DNA from: Agelaius tricolor
Taxonomy: Eukaryota > Chordata > Aves > Passeriformes > Icteridae
Length of the DNA: 64,000 nt
Direction: 5' to 3'
Assembly: GCA_023055355.1 (NCBI GenBank)
Contig: JALJCS010000001.1
Span: 92,489,381-92,553,380 of the forward strand
The stretch's first letter is position 1. Each line of letters opens with the position of its first letter. This document shows, piece by piece, positions 39,001-51,990 of this stretch. A program made the translations under genes and the position numbers. The notes below the pieces were generated by a model. The model searched no databases. It saw nothing but the letters and a program-made list of their open reading frames with translations, and was not told the origin of the DNA.

Positions 39001-39720
39001 GGCAGGGATTTTTCAAAATAAACTATGCAGAATTTAATAAAAATGGAGTTAAGTACTGCTAGAAAAAGTAAAACCTTCTTTCTAGAATCACAGAACCATA
39101 GATTATACTATTTCTGAAATACTTCGTTAAAAGATGTATAAATTTAATTTTATTATAATTGCTTTGTGATTCATTTCTACTGCTATAAGTAAATTAATTT
39201 TTTTTTCTCTCTCCCTATTTTAAAAGACCTTGGTGGAACAGTTATTTGGGATCTTTGCTCTTTCTTGGAATAGAGCTCTGATCTAGAAACTCTGTACAGG
39301 AGTTCTTCTTCCTTCAACAGAACATATGAATAAGAGCAAGCTTATTTGTGTCTGTTAGATAAACTGAAATGTTTTGATAGTTACTAGTAAAGGAAGAGTC
39401 TTCAAATCTGAAGTGAAAAACCACAGGAGGAAACCAGTATTCTTTTAATAAGCTGTAAGCTCCCACAAAGAATTTATCTAGTCTTAATTTCAGGTAGGGT
39501 ATATGCTTTGTAAATGTTTAACCAGCTTTTTTTTTGCCTAGATGTCATCTGTGTTTGTGGTCCCATGTGTAAGAACAGAAAGCACTTGTGCAAGTCTCTG
39601 AAATTCTACAATTCTCATAGTAATCTCATCTCTCATGTGCTTTAGCCAACTATGAGAATCTCCAAATTTAGCAATAATACTTGTGTCTACTTTCTTACAT
39701 ATACTTTGGTTCTGCGCCAT

Positions 39721-39740
39721 ATCTATCTATCTATCTATCT
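39721..39740. repeat. (ATCT)5 microsatellite
   Basis: Five perfect ATCT units, followed by one imperfect unit (ACTATCTAAC). Confidence 0.95.
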
Positions 39741-40693
39741 ACTATCTAACCTTTTTCAGGTGCTGCAGAATAGAAAGCCTGTCTTGTTAGAGGTTTTGCA
39801 TTTGGCAGGCCTGGAGTCATCTGAAAACCTATGGAGTCTGTTTCTCTGGCAGGATATCATGATCCAGACATCAAGAGATATTTTTACACTGTCAAATTTT
39901 TATTAAAATCTTTGATTACAGTCTTGCCTTCTGAAAAATTAATTATCATATGAACACATGTATGACTTCTGGAATGCTACATTTCTTCAGCTGTAGGACA
40001 GCAGTGATTCTACTGAAGTTATATGGGGAAAACAGTTAAATAATTCATCCTTCACATTTATAAGCTGATTTAAGAATGCCATAACAGATAGAAAGAAATG
40101 CTTTTTAAAATCCTTTAATTACTCTAAATTTGTATAAAAGAAGTGATTTTTTAGTTTAAGCTAGACTACACAGTCTAAGGACTTGTTTTCTTTTCTTTGC
40201 CAGAAAAGTATAGAAGCTGTAAATTATATATGGAAAATATTTTTAAAGAACGATATTTTCAGGATAAGAGAACTGAGTGCAGCTGGTTTTGTATATTTTC
40301 CAAATCAGATTTCAAAATGGGAACCAGCTGCTCATCTGTAGCTGTTAACTAAAAGGCATGGTGGCCATTTTTGAAATAATATATGTGAGGAGTACTGGGT
40401 ATGATCCTGATGTCAAATTCAGCTGCACATCCTCACTTAATCGCAGCACCACCTTCAAATGCTGCAGGCCCATAGCCTCAAGACACTTAAGTGACTTGTT
40501 GGCAAAAAATCCAGAATCGAGGAGGAGATCATGGTGTGTAGAATCCACTGTGCATTTTTAACCAGCATTCTACCTGAATTACTCAGCCTCTTGCAGCTGT
40601 GCTGCTCTATTGCATTAACAGACACCTCCAGCTGGGCAGGCGACTCCTAAAGTTTGGTCTCTGGATGTAAGAGCTGGCACTGCTGTGCTTTTG

Positions 40694-40745
40694 TCCTTTG
40701 AGCTCTATTGACAGAGCCTTCTCCTTTGAGCTCTATTGACAGAGC
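40694..40745. repeat. 28-bp-period tandem duplication
   Basis: A 24-base segment, TCCTTTGAGCTCTATTGACA plus GAGC, occurs exactly twice, at 40694 and 40722, separated by CTTC. The identity suggests a recent duplication. Confidence 0.93.
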
Positions 40746-43700
40746 TGCTCTGATGAAGTCTGTTAGCCATCATTCTGCTTCTCTGGGTTTTGGTTGTATT
40801 AAAAACTCCATAATTCTTATATTTTGTAACTGCACCTATTGGTATAAAACCGTATAATGGAGAAAACTTTAGAGGAGAAGACAAGGAAGTGGCTGTTTCA
40901 TACAGCTCTAGGTATGCAGGACAGAATAAGGTGCTAAACCAAATTGTTTTGCTCTGTGTTTTGGAGCAGGAGGTTAGATGGTCAAGAACAAGGAGCTAAT
41001 ATGAATATAAACAGTTGATGAGGTCAACAGAGCTATTTTTTCTCAGTTGAGGCTTCTTGGCAGCAGTTTTGGCTCACAGAGCAGAGGTAATGTCAAAGAA
41101 CCACTTAATAGAATATGGGACAAAACAGATTTTTGACAAAGAACATAGTCTGTGTTCCAAAGAAAACCACTAAACCACAAGTTTTAGCTTGAATAAATAC
41201 TGCCAGAGTTTTCAAATTTCATGTCATTTTTGTTGTCTTGCCTCCTTTCTGTGTTAGGAATCCTGCTGTGATTGGAAAAAATGGGAAAATTCACCTAAGT
41301 AACTTTTTTTGGCTGATAACACAGCAATGTTGCTGATGGAGGTTTTAAGTAATGTTCTCTGCCCAAGTATTTGAAATTATTGTTTTGCATGTAGGTGTTT
41401 TAGTGGGGTTTCAGGTATGTAATTGAACTGCACTGACATAAACTAAGCAAGGTGATAAATATGAAATCAGAGTTTGAAGAGACTTTTAAACAAATGGTCC
41501 ATTCTGTAAGGTAAAACCTACAAGTGAAAAATGAATATTAACTAAACTGCCCAGCGTGTTGAAGTTTTTTCATTGTATTTCTTCTCCTGGGTTACAGAAG
41601 TGACTTTGAAGCAGTTGAATCATTCTAAGAGAAGTGGCCAAGGCTAACTTCTGCTTCTTCACATAGAAAAATGTTTTTTAAAAAAGGCCTCAAACTCCAC
41701 TCCTGTGTTCAGTTTTAGAAGTCAAATGTGGATGTATAGTACAAACAGTAGTATGTATCTCATTTAGATAAGATGGCTAGAATGGAAAGCAGTTCCATTT
41801 TGATTGTAATTATTTTAATTGGAAAGGAAAATGTTTTGTTTGCTCCATTTTTGGTAGTATAATGCTTTTAAAGTAGAAGGGCCTAACTGTTGGCAGAAGT
41901 AGGGTGCAGGAAAACAATTGCTAGCATGATACTCACCTGTCAGTCATAAAGCAAGAGGGTGCTATGAACTAATTCTGAGCAGCAAAGATGGCACCATAAT
42001 AGACCTGGCTTAGATTGCTTTTGTCATTGTCCAATGCTATGCACTTCATAGTAACTATAGACTTAACTACCATCTGTGCTAGGGACACTCTTCACTTTCA
42101 GCACCTGGCACTGGGGTTCAGACTGTGCCTGTGGTTGAAGACTGCTTAAATGTAACATTTACAGGAAACTGAGTTCCTTCATTTTTAATAAGGCTAACAT
42201 TTGATTTTTCTTGCTTAGTTATTAGTCAATAAAGTCCAGTGTTCTGCTGCTCAGAGGTGTCAGCTTGAAACTCCTAATGCAGGCATGACTGCTGTAACCT
42301 CAGTGCATGTAATAAGAGATGGTCCTCTGCTGAGAAAAATCTGGTATCTTCTTTTTGTATGCTTTCCTCTTGTGTGTGCTGTGTGAGACCACCAGTGAGT
42401 TGTATCTTTTCTGCTCTAAACTGAGTTCCTGGCTGCAAGAACCATAATGAGTGAGGGAACTACGCCACCACTAAAGTACTGCAACTTCTATCCCAGTGAT
42501 GCTGTGGATTAAGAATAGTGAAGGCATGTGAAAAATCTCTCCAAAACCCAAACCAAAACCAGAGTAAAAAAAGTAATTTGCCAGATTTTGTGGATTCAAG
42601 CAGCTCTGATAGACCAGCTGATGTCAGAATGACTTTTTTCCCCCTAATATGGTATAGACCTCAGTTAGATTTTGAATGTCATGACACAATTATTTGTGGT
42701 CTGTTTGAATTTTTTTCCTTCCTTAGCGGGGCAAGAGTAGAAGCTTTTAAAGACAATTACCTTGTCTGGTGTGATGTGTCTTGGATGTTTTTTGCTTAAC
42801 ATGGCAGCACCCTACCTCACTGGTAAATGAGAAAATGAACACCACTTCTCTCTGGATAGGTTTGTTCAGTCCTAATCCTACCTGTTTTCTTAGCCAATTT
42901 TGTTCCCACCCTATAATTATCTCTAATCCTTCTTTGTCACAGCTGTTCTCTCTTTTATATCCCCTTGGGCTGCTGATTTGCAGTCCTAAGTCAGGTTTTC
43001 TAAACACATTGTCTTGGTTATTTAATGACTTTGTTTCATGATCTCCTAACTTCTGCTGTCTGTGTCATGCTCTGGCTGGCTGCTGTATGTCCCACATCCT
43101 TGGTTCCTCACTTGGTTCTGTCATAGCACACCACAGTTCCCACCCTGCCCTTATTAAGGGATAAACAGATGATAAGCAACAACTGCTGCTTTTCAGCTTC
43201 ATTAATACTTCCTTGCTATCACTGTCCCCACTCAAAATAAGAAATACTTAAATAGTTTTTATAACTGTTTTTGTAGATCACTGAAGCATCCCAAATTTTG
43301 CTTCTAAAGCTTTGTCCCAAATGGGATGTAAATTAAGTATTTAGTAACATTGCTAAGTACAAAGGACTCAGCAAGATACTATCTTTATAGTCTTATTTTA
43401 GAGTGATTAATACATTGTATGTAAGAAAGAGGAGACAGTTTCTTTCCACAAACATCTGTTTATGATTTAAATTCTGCAAAATATCCAAAAAAAGCTGTGT
43501 GTTGAATACAGACTTCGAACTTTCGCCACGTATCCTACTGTCCCCTACTGCTCCTATACTACTATTCATTTTGTTAGTATAATTCCAAATCTGTTGTATA
43601 TCACTAAACAAAAATAAAAAGTGAAAACTTGGGGACTATTTCTGTAGATGATACGTATTATTTGATTAATCCTGCAACATAAAATTACAGTCAAAAGTGT

Positions 43701-44065
43701 ATTGTCATTATGAGTGAGTTTTACTGTAAATATATGGGAATGTATTTGAGAAAGGCTTGCTCCACATGCCTTTTTTCCCTTTTTTGAATGTGGGTCTGTT
43801 CTTTTCCAGTGACAGATCACACCTGTTTTCCATGTAAGAGCCATCTGGTCTTAATGGTGGGGATGCAGCCCCCTTTTTCACAGCTTGCTCAGTCTCTTCC
43901 AGTTAGATCTGCTTGTTCAAATAGTGGCATGCAGAGCTAATCTGTTTAGAGGGGTCCAGATAAACCTTAAATTCTGCACAGCCTTACTTCTGCACCAACA
44001 AGCTTTTTTGTATTTCTCTGGCCATCTCTTGGAGGAAAGAGAAGCACATTATGTCAATGTTTTTG

Positions 44066-44181
44066 GGCAATGGCCTTAATAATATGCCTTGACTTATGGT
44101 CAGCCCTGAGGTAATAATAGAATAGATGATTATTTAGAATAGATGATTCCTGTAGGTCTCTTTCAACTGGAACTATTCTGT
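44066..44181 (+). mobile_element. CR1 3' terminal fragment
   Basis: Sense CR1 tail: ATATGCCTTGACTTATGGTC and AGCCCTGAGG, then TGATTCCTGTAGGTCTCTTT and CAACTGGAACTATTCTG. The unit AGAATAGATGATT occurs twice (near 44119 and 44136), suggesting a small local duplication. It is too short to assign a subfamily. Confidence 0.72.
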
Positions 44182-47100
44182 TTGCTGTGAGCTTTGACTC
44201 TGTTGAAAGAAGTACATATTTTTCATTTTGGATTGTACAATTTGCTGAGGAGACTTCAATGGTGGAGTAAATATGGATTCTGTGATCTGTTTGTAGTTCT
44301 GCAGTTTGAAAACTTGGCTTTTTTGGAGATCTGGTATGTTCCAGATAGTCCTGCTTAGGGCATACGCTGTACTACTAGGAGAACAATTTGTTTGTCTCTT
44401 GGCATAAAGATAAGGCTGTCCTGTACAACAAAATGTACTAGATCTGTGTTCAAATTCTATCAAGCAAACACTGCAAGAAGATCAGGAAAAATGTGAGATT
44501 CCAGCATCTAAAACCACTTTGATGTATTAAGAAAGTCTTTCTTTAAAGTACTCTGAAGCTACAAAAAAGGGCAAAAGAGGTTTTTCTGGACTAGATATGA
44601 AAGTTGAGAGCTGACAAGGAGATTTTTGTAAGAGGGAGCAAAAGCCACAATGTCACTCATCCTCACAGGGAAGAAATTCCTTTGGAGCTCAGGTCATGGC
44701 ATTTATTGCTTATGACTTAGAAGGGTTTGAGAATTTTTTGCTGGAGACTCAAGCCAAGCCTTGAAAAAATGTAGCTGCTGAGTGCTACATCTAAGAGCCC
44801 ACCTCTGTGGCTAGTGCCAGATGGCTCTTGTGATGCTTCTAGCCTTCCTTGGTTGTTGAAGGGTAAGAAACAACATGTGGAAGTTGCCAAATGGACATCT
44901 AGGGCTGTTATTTGTAGTGTTTGTCTGTGGGGGATTATTATAATCTTTATGCTGTGCACTAGCTCGTACGTCATAGCCATTGTGCAACGACTCAGACTGC
45001 ATAAGCTGAGTTTCCTTCACTGTATTTAAATGTTTTAACTATTTTCATAGTATTATCCATGCCTCCAGCCAGGAGGTTCATGAAGGAATCCCTAGAGACA
45101 GTCTCTTATCACTGCTCCAAGTCATTATCCCAGAAATTATATAATATTTATGAATTTGCAAAATCTTAATGTGCCTTTTATTTTAAATGGCAAAGAACTG
45201 AAAGCATTTTGGACACATCTATACTTCAAATACTTAGAGATGGGTGGGGACTTGATTCTTTAGCTGAATTTTGTGAAGATTTAAAGCCCTAGTTGTCTAC
45301 ATGGAATGCTAGGAAATGTAGACATTTTAAAAGATACATATGTGTGTAAATATGTATAAATTTCTAAAACAATAATAATTCCAGAAGTATAAAATTGGCT
45401 GTAGTCCTAGTTTTTTAGTTAAAAATAATAGTGCTGGAGATATTGAGTGGATTCTCATGGCTTTAAAACTGTTTTACCAGATCATTGCTAGATGCTTTTC
45501 TTATTTAGTAGACTTTAAACATTTCCAAGACCTCATTATTCCCATCTCTAGGGAAGAGACTTTGCAGACAGCTACAGTTATTGTACATCTTTCCTGGCTT
45601 TTTTAAGGGAAGTGGGGGAGGGAAGCAGTGAAATGGACATGTGTTTCCTGACCAAAAATCCATCCGTGTCAATGTCCTGTGAGCATTTGAATAAGAAACT
45701 GAATAAATTCAACAACAACAAAGTATCCCCTGACTACAGTAGCTAATGTCTTGGTCCAGATGATCTAGCTTCCTAAATCATATAGGGGAGAGATGTAGAA
45801 TGAGGAGAGACCTTTTTTTGCTATGTTTGTCAGATAGAGAGAAGTTTGCAGAACTAATCTCAGTTCACCATCTGATCCTAATTCTTGGCTCAATTTAGTT
45901 TATTGCTGCCTGGCAGAGCCCTGAGATAAATGAAAACAAAAAGAAATTGGCTGGCTTTCTGTGTAAGAAAATATTTTCCTGAATACTGGAGGAGTTTCTT
46001 CCAGAATCCTGAAGGAGAACGTTCAATAGTGGTGCAATACCCTACTGACAGCCCTTTCCATGATCAGTTGGTTGTACTTTCATTAAGTAATTTGGGTCAG
46101 ATGGCACCTCTCCTAAAGCTTGTGAAAAATACATTTTAAAATTCATCACTTTCATTAATATAAATAAGATACATTTTAATTTTTGCTGATTATTACAGCT
46201 CACAAAAATTAATTTTGAAAATACAAGATAATTGTAGGATAGATGAACATTCAGATATTTCCTGGTGTTTTCTGCTGTAGTAGTTTATCCTTTTAATCTG
46301 TTAAATGGAATGTTGCAGTGGAATGTACAATTAAGTAAATAAGCAGTTTTAAAGTGTAGCACCTATTCTTCTTTGTGCCACTCTTTTTGTCAGCCTGTCT
46401 TCCATATCTTCTTGAAGTGGAAGCAATGTTTTTTTCATTACCTTTTGCATTGCTTGTGCACATGGTTCAGTATGATACAGGGTTAGGAAACAGTTTTGGT
46501 TTTTGTCTATTGGCAGTGAGTAGAGACATTTGCTATTTACTTTCTGGTTTTGGTTTTTTTTTTAAATTTTAATACACAGATGATCCTGCCAGTATGACCA
46601 AATTTTATGATATAATCATTCTGACCTTATTTATATTTTTAGCTCCTAAAGCCTACCAGCAAATAAAAACATGATTCAAACCAAAGATCTAAGTCTGTCC
46701 ACAAAGGTGGAATTTGGAGACTAAGGACCAAGGGGAAATAGATGCCATGCTCCAAGCTATCTTGTGTAACCAGAAAATTATCAGCAGGAGCCTTTTCATT
46801 AAGGGGACCCAGATGAGATTCTTTGGTAGTACATGACAGTTTACATTAGAGGAACATAATTTGACAACATAATTCTGATTATATTCAGTATGTTATGGAA
46901 TGTATACATCCACTGAATTTCAACTAGCAAGTGAGGAATGGATTTTTGGAGCCACCTCAGATGCCACAGTGATTGTGCACATGCACATTTAGATATTCGA
47001 CTGATACTGTACAAGTTGGAAGCATCATTCAATCTATTAACTCATATTTCTTCATATAACTTCTCCCCATGCAAGGATTTCTTCCCAGAAAGATGATCAT

Positions 47101-50100
47101 GCATATAGATGCTGGAATGACTGGAGAAAAAATGATTGTAATACCTTCCTTCTGCTTCCTCCCCACATTTCTGAAAAAAATAAGTATTTTGAGAGTTTTG
47201 GGTCACACAGGGCTTTTGTGGGTGTTCTGTGCTTGGCATCACCTGAACATAGCCTTTAAAAAGGTCATGTGTATTAGGTGACAGAGAAAATAGCTTTCAG
47301 AGAGGTGGTTGAAAGAAATAGGTAATATTATTAACATAGAATAAGCATAATTAACCTTTTACACTTTTTAGGCTATGTAATCTATTACTATAAATACATT
47401 ATCAGGCCTCTTTCAGAAAACTCACAGTCATAGGAAGTACACAGACAAACTAAAAGCTCTGCTTTATGATATGTAATAATAATTGCCATGCTAAGGAAGC
47501 TCAAGCTGAGCTTGTTTAGTCTCAAAAAAAATTACAGAAATTAAAAAAAAACCCTGATTTTCTTTGTTATGCACTTCATTGCATAGTGTAGACATTGCAC
47601 AGGAGTAGAATATTTTGCACTTTTTTTCCCACATGCATGTATTTTTTTTTCTGCAAAACCTATTAAATACCCTTTCCTTACTCAGAAGTTTCTGGCTGGC
47701 ATTAAGTGACAGGATGATTCATCTCTGCAAGCAAAGGCCTTTCATTTCTTCTGTGATTTAAAGTTCTGGGTTTTTGGGATGCAGGGTAGTCTTAGGGAGC
47801 TGGAGAATCCCTATTCTCCAGCTCTATGGTTTTGTGGATAAGTAACCCCAGAAAACAGTAAAGTTGCATTACCTGGCACTCTTAAACTCCTCTCAGTAGG
47901 TGCTACACTATTATACATATAATACACTCAAATAGTGAGTACTCAGGTAGACCAAATAATTCTAACTGTGGATGTGAACATTTCAGTATTCACTGGACAA
48001 TAAAGACTGAAAGTCACATTATTGGCTAATGAAAAGGAATATTAACTAATCTTAAAAGGCAGATGGATCTCTCATCAATATACATCATGAGCAAGAGACT
48101 TACTGAAGTTACCAAGGTATATTTTTGGGGTATTTTTGGTATATTTTCAAGATAACTTGAACATTCCTATCAATTCTCTGAAGTCATTGGAATACATATA
48201 TGTATTAATGACTTTGGATCATAGAAGTCATAGAATTTACCAGTAATTACAATTAACAGAAAGTTTTTATGTCAAACACCAAAAAGAGAATCTGGAATGA
48301 GTATAAAACTTCCCTTCCCTCCAATCCTTCTAAAAAGGTGTGACTTGGGTCTTGTATGTTCAGTGTATCTTCAATGGTGCTTGAATCCAATAAGAATTCC
48401 AACAGTTCATCTCCAAAAAAGCAGCTGAACAAGCCCACTAAAATACATACAAAGATTTTTTGTTGAATTAACATTGAAAAATAGAAGGTATAAGTGAGTT
48501 ACATACAAAAAGCAAATAATATGGTTAGTAATAGAATTTAGAAAAACCACAAAAAATATTCTTTTGAACTATTTAGAACATCCTACCTTTGCAGTCCACT
48601 GTAGGTGGTATCTGAGCCAGCTAATTTGAAATGCACGTATATTCTGCAAAGTCAATATGCCATAGCCTTATCCAAGGATTCTGCTTTAGATGTAGTGTTA
48701 TGGTCTAAACATCCTGAAATAAAATCAGAGAAAAAGTGCATCTCAGTGTGCTGCCCCTATAGTGCAAAATAATATCTTAAACATGAATTTCTTCCTTCAC
48801 TCCGTGACAGTCATAGGGAGACCATTTGGTACTTGTCTGATGATCCCTGGGGAAAGTGTAAATAGTAGTGTGAAAAGGATAGGTAATATTTGGCTTAGCA
48901 GAGGATTATAAACAGTTCTGAGGAGTATGCAGCCACTTCCTTTTCTTATTTAGTCCCTGATTATAAGAGCTGTAATTTTATACAGTTCTCTTTTGAGATC
49001 ACTGCTATAATCCCCAGGATCTCAAATATTTGAGGAGATGATGAGGAGGAGCCATTTAGAGCTTCTAACCACCTGTTTAAAATGTTAAAATAGAATTAGA
49101 TCGCTTCTGGGAGCTTAATTTAGTCTCCAATTAACCTTTTTTCCAGTCATTCTTAATAAATATTTGAATATAAATTTACCAGTGAGATAGTTCGGACTGA
49201 AAAGTTTGAACTTACTTCAAAGGCAGTTTTTAAGAAAGCTAAATTCCCAATGATAAAGAGTAACTGTAGCCACTAGCACAGGCAGTAATAATATGCCCAG
49301 TGTAGGTGAGCTGGAAATGTTGCCAGTTTTTCAATATAAAATACAATGTTCATACTTTCCCTTTCTCTCGGGATTCCAGAACGCTTCTGTTTTTCTGCTA
49401 TGAAAGCAAGAGTGGCTGTTACTTCTTGAGGATGACTTCTGGAAAAAACATTACCCTTATAAATATACCATTTTATTGAGCTTGAGCATTCCAGTTCTGT
49501 GGCAAAGTTCATAAACATTCCTCCAATTTTTCCCCAGTAAAAATCTAATTAAGAGTGATTTTGAAGTTAATACATGAAGCCTTGACTTTGTTTAAATATT
49601 AATAGTGCTGGCAACTTTCGCAGTGTTGAGGAGCCATTCAAGGAGTTTTGGTTAATCTTTGAAGCTTTACTCTTTGTGTGGACCTTTGAACATTGTGACT
49701 TAAGTAAATCATATCAGTAAAGTAGAAAAATGTGTTTAGCTTGTATTAATAAAATGTGATTTTCCCTTAAATTCTGGTTAATATTTTCAAAACAGTAATT
49801 ACTTGAGTACTTAAGAAAGTGTTCTCAGTTTTGTTTTCTTTCTTACCTTTACATAATACCAAATTTCTTAAGGACAAATTTTTGTTAAAAATTTTCTGAT
49901 TAGTTCTGAACTGATTTTATGTGGTTATTGATCTGAAAAAGTGTGTGAACCACTCCTTTTCTGGTCCAGAATAACTTAAATTAATCATCACATGTGAAAT
50001 TAGAGACCAACCAAGCAGTCACAACTTGCTTTTGTAAGACTGATGTGACTGGTCAGAAAACCGTGTGTGCTAAGGGAGATGCAAAATGTGCTATAACTGA

Positions 50101-51799
50101 GTGGGAGGAGCTCCAGTTTTAGGCCAACCATCATGAGTCTAGAAGTGTGCTTGAAGGCAACTGTGTAAAGCCTGTGAAGCCCTTCTGAACTTCTATTAAA
50201 TTTTGTTTCTTCTAAAAGAAAATGATTTCCTGTAGCTTGCTGATGCCAACTGCGGCAGATTAAACGTGTATTTATTAACTTGGGTTGCAGTTTCACTTGC
50301 AGAGCTGATTGGAAAAGCTTTTTAATACAGGATAGTAAACTTGTGGCCCAAAAGTGCCTGGTGCTTTTATCTTTAGAGAGTATCTGGTACTCCTACAATC
50401 ATGCAAGGTATGGAAGCTACAATCCATGTTTTCACTATTTTGTATCAAATCTGCTTAGGGAAGGGCAGAAAGAAGGAAGAATGCTGTCTGAGGAATGGCA
50501 GGTTACCATTCCCAGGACCTAAAGAGTTTGGTTGAACACATGCTTACATTGATTTTTATAATGTTATCTGGTTTGGGGTATCTTACATGTGATGTGCACT
50601 GGAAATGGCCCTATTTTTACTGATATTTGATTTCTGCTGAGTAGTACTGAGGTGGAAAATTAAATGGCACCAGAAATGCTACTCAAACAGAACCCACCCG
50701 TCTGCTCCAAGGAAGTAACAGTGCTCTCCATCTTGCTAGGATGTGTAGGACCCTGGGCATAGTTCTTCTCTGTGTTTATGCTTTATTGGAATAGATTCCA
50801 AAACATTTATAGTCTTGGATGCTCTCCCTTGTGGATTACAGTACTTTCTGGCCTTTGTGATACAAGCTGGGTTTCCTTCCAGGTGGTCCAAATGTTGCTG
50901 CCAAACTCTCTTTCCTCTGATGCGCTGTGTTCACACTTCCTCTGGAGAAAATATCTTTATTGGCTTTCCTATACCAAAAATAGTTTTTGTTCTTTCATGG
51001 TTCTACACAGCTTTATTGCTGCCTCTGCTTCATCTCTGCTTTAGTTATGCAGCTCTGCTACCTTTTATTTTTTCATGTTTTGCTTAGGAGGATTTTGGGT
51101 TTTTTCTCTGTTAATGTGGAATACCTTCCCCTGCTACATCTGCAATGCAACTTTTCTTTGTTTCTTTCAGATGGCCATTTAACACCTACCTTTTGTAAGC
51201 CCTTTCAGTCAGCCCACAGAGTGCTGAGCATGTCAATTAAATGTTTGGAGTTCCATGTTATTTAAGCATTTTTTTAGTCACGGTCAGTGTATTGCAAGTT
51301 TATAAAGACAGAAAACATTTTTGTGAATGGGTTTGGCCTTCTACATAAAATGAGGCATTTGGTTAGAATAAATTTCATTTGATATTTAAATATTTAACTA
51401 CAGACATCAGAAATGGTCATTACAGTGCTATTTATACTGTAAAAAAATATAAAGGTGAGATTGCTCTATCCATACTTGATAATCCCTTATCTGTTCAGAC
51501 TTTATTTATGTTAACATTTTGGCTGTGATAGTTGCTCAGCAGTAGCATATGTCCATTAGCTATGGCTTTTTAATTTTTTTTTTAATCCAGAGTAAATTCA
51601 CTTTTGAATTTACATTTGTGAGGAGAGACTGGGAGCTGGGGCTGTCTATTCCAGTGAAGCAGCAGCTCATAAGAGTGTACAAATATTGGAAGGCAGGGTT
51701 TAAAGTAGACTGAGCTAAGCTGTTTATAAGTGGTGCCCAATGACAGGACAGGAGAAAGTAAGACACAAATGTAAGAGAAATTTCAGCATTGAAAAAACC

Positions 51800-51990
51800 A
51801 TTTTACTGTCAGGGTGACTGAGCCTTGGCAGAGGTTTCCCAAAGAAGCTGGAGTCTCTGTCCCTGCAGATAGTCCAGAAGCTGTCTGGACGTGGTCTGCC
51901 CAGCCCGCTTTTGCTGACCCTGCTTGAGTGGGTGGGTGGTGAGAAGATCTCCAGAGGTGCCTGCCAGCCTCCGCCATTCTGTGATTCTGT
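51800..51990 (+). mobile_element. CR1 LINE 3' fragment
   Basis: Sense CR1 3' end: GGTGACTGAGCCTTGGCAGA, then GTCTCTGTCCCTGCAGATAG, AGAAGCTGTCTGGACGTGGT, CTGCTTGAGTGGGTGG, AGATCTCCAGAGGTGCCTGC and the terminal CCATTCTGTGATTCTGT. It is moderately diverged. The antisense open frames here (51783-52031 and 51809-52012) are by-products of the element. Confidence 0.88.

Noticed and set aside
39083..39112. Possible CR1 terminal repeat (AGAATCACAGAACCATAGATT)
   Set aside because: Resembles the CR1 tip, but no CR1 body follows on either side. Too short to call.
48215..48240. Possible CR1 tip (ATCATAGAAGTCATAGAAT)
   Set aside because: Only about 20 bases and no flanking CR1 phrases.
50772..51265. Three overlapping sense frames of about 90 codons
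   Set aside because: The strand is pyrimidine-rich, which depletes stop codons in all frames. The peptides are Phe/Leu/Ser/Cys-rich composition artefacts.
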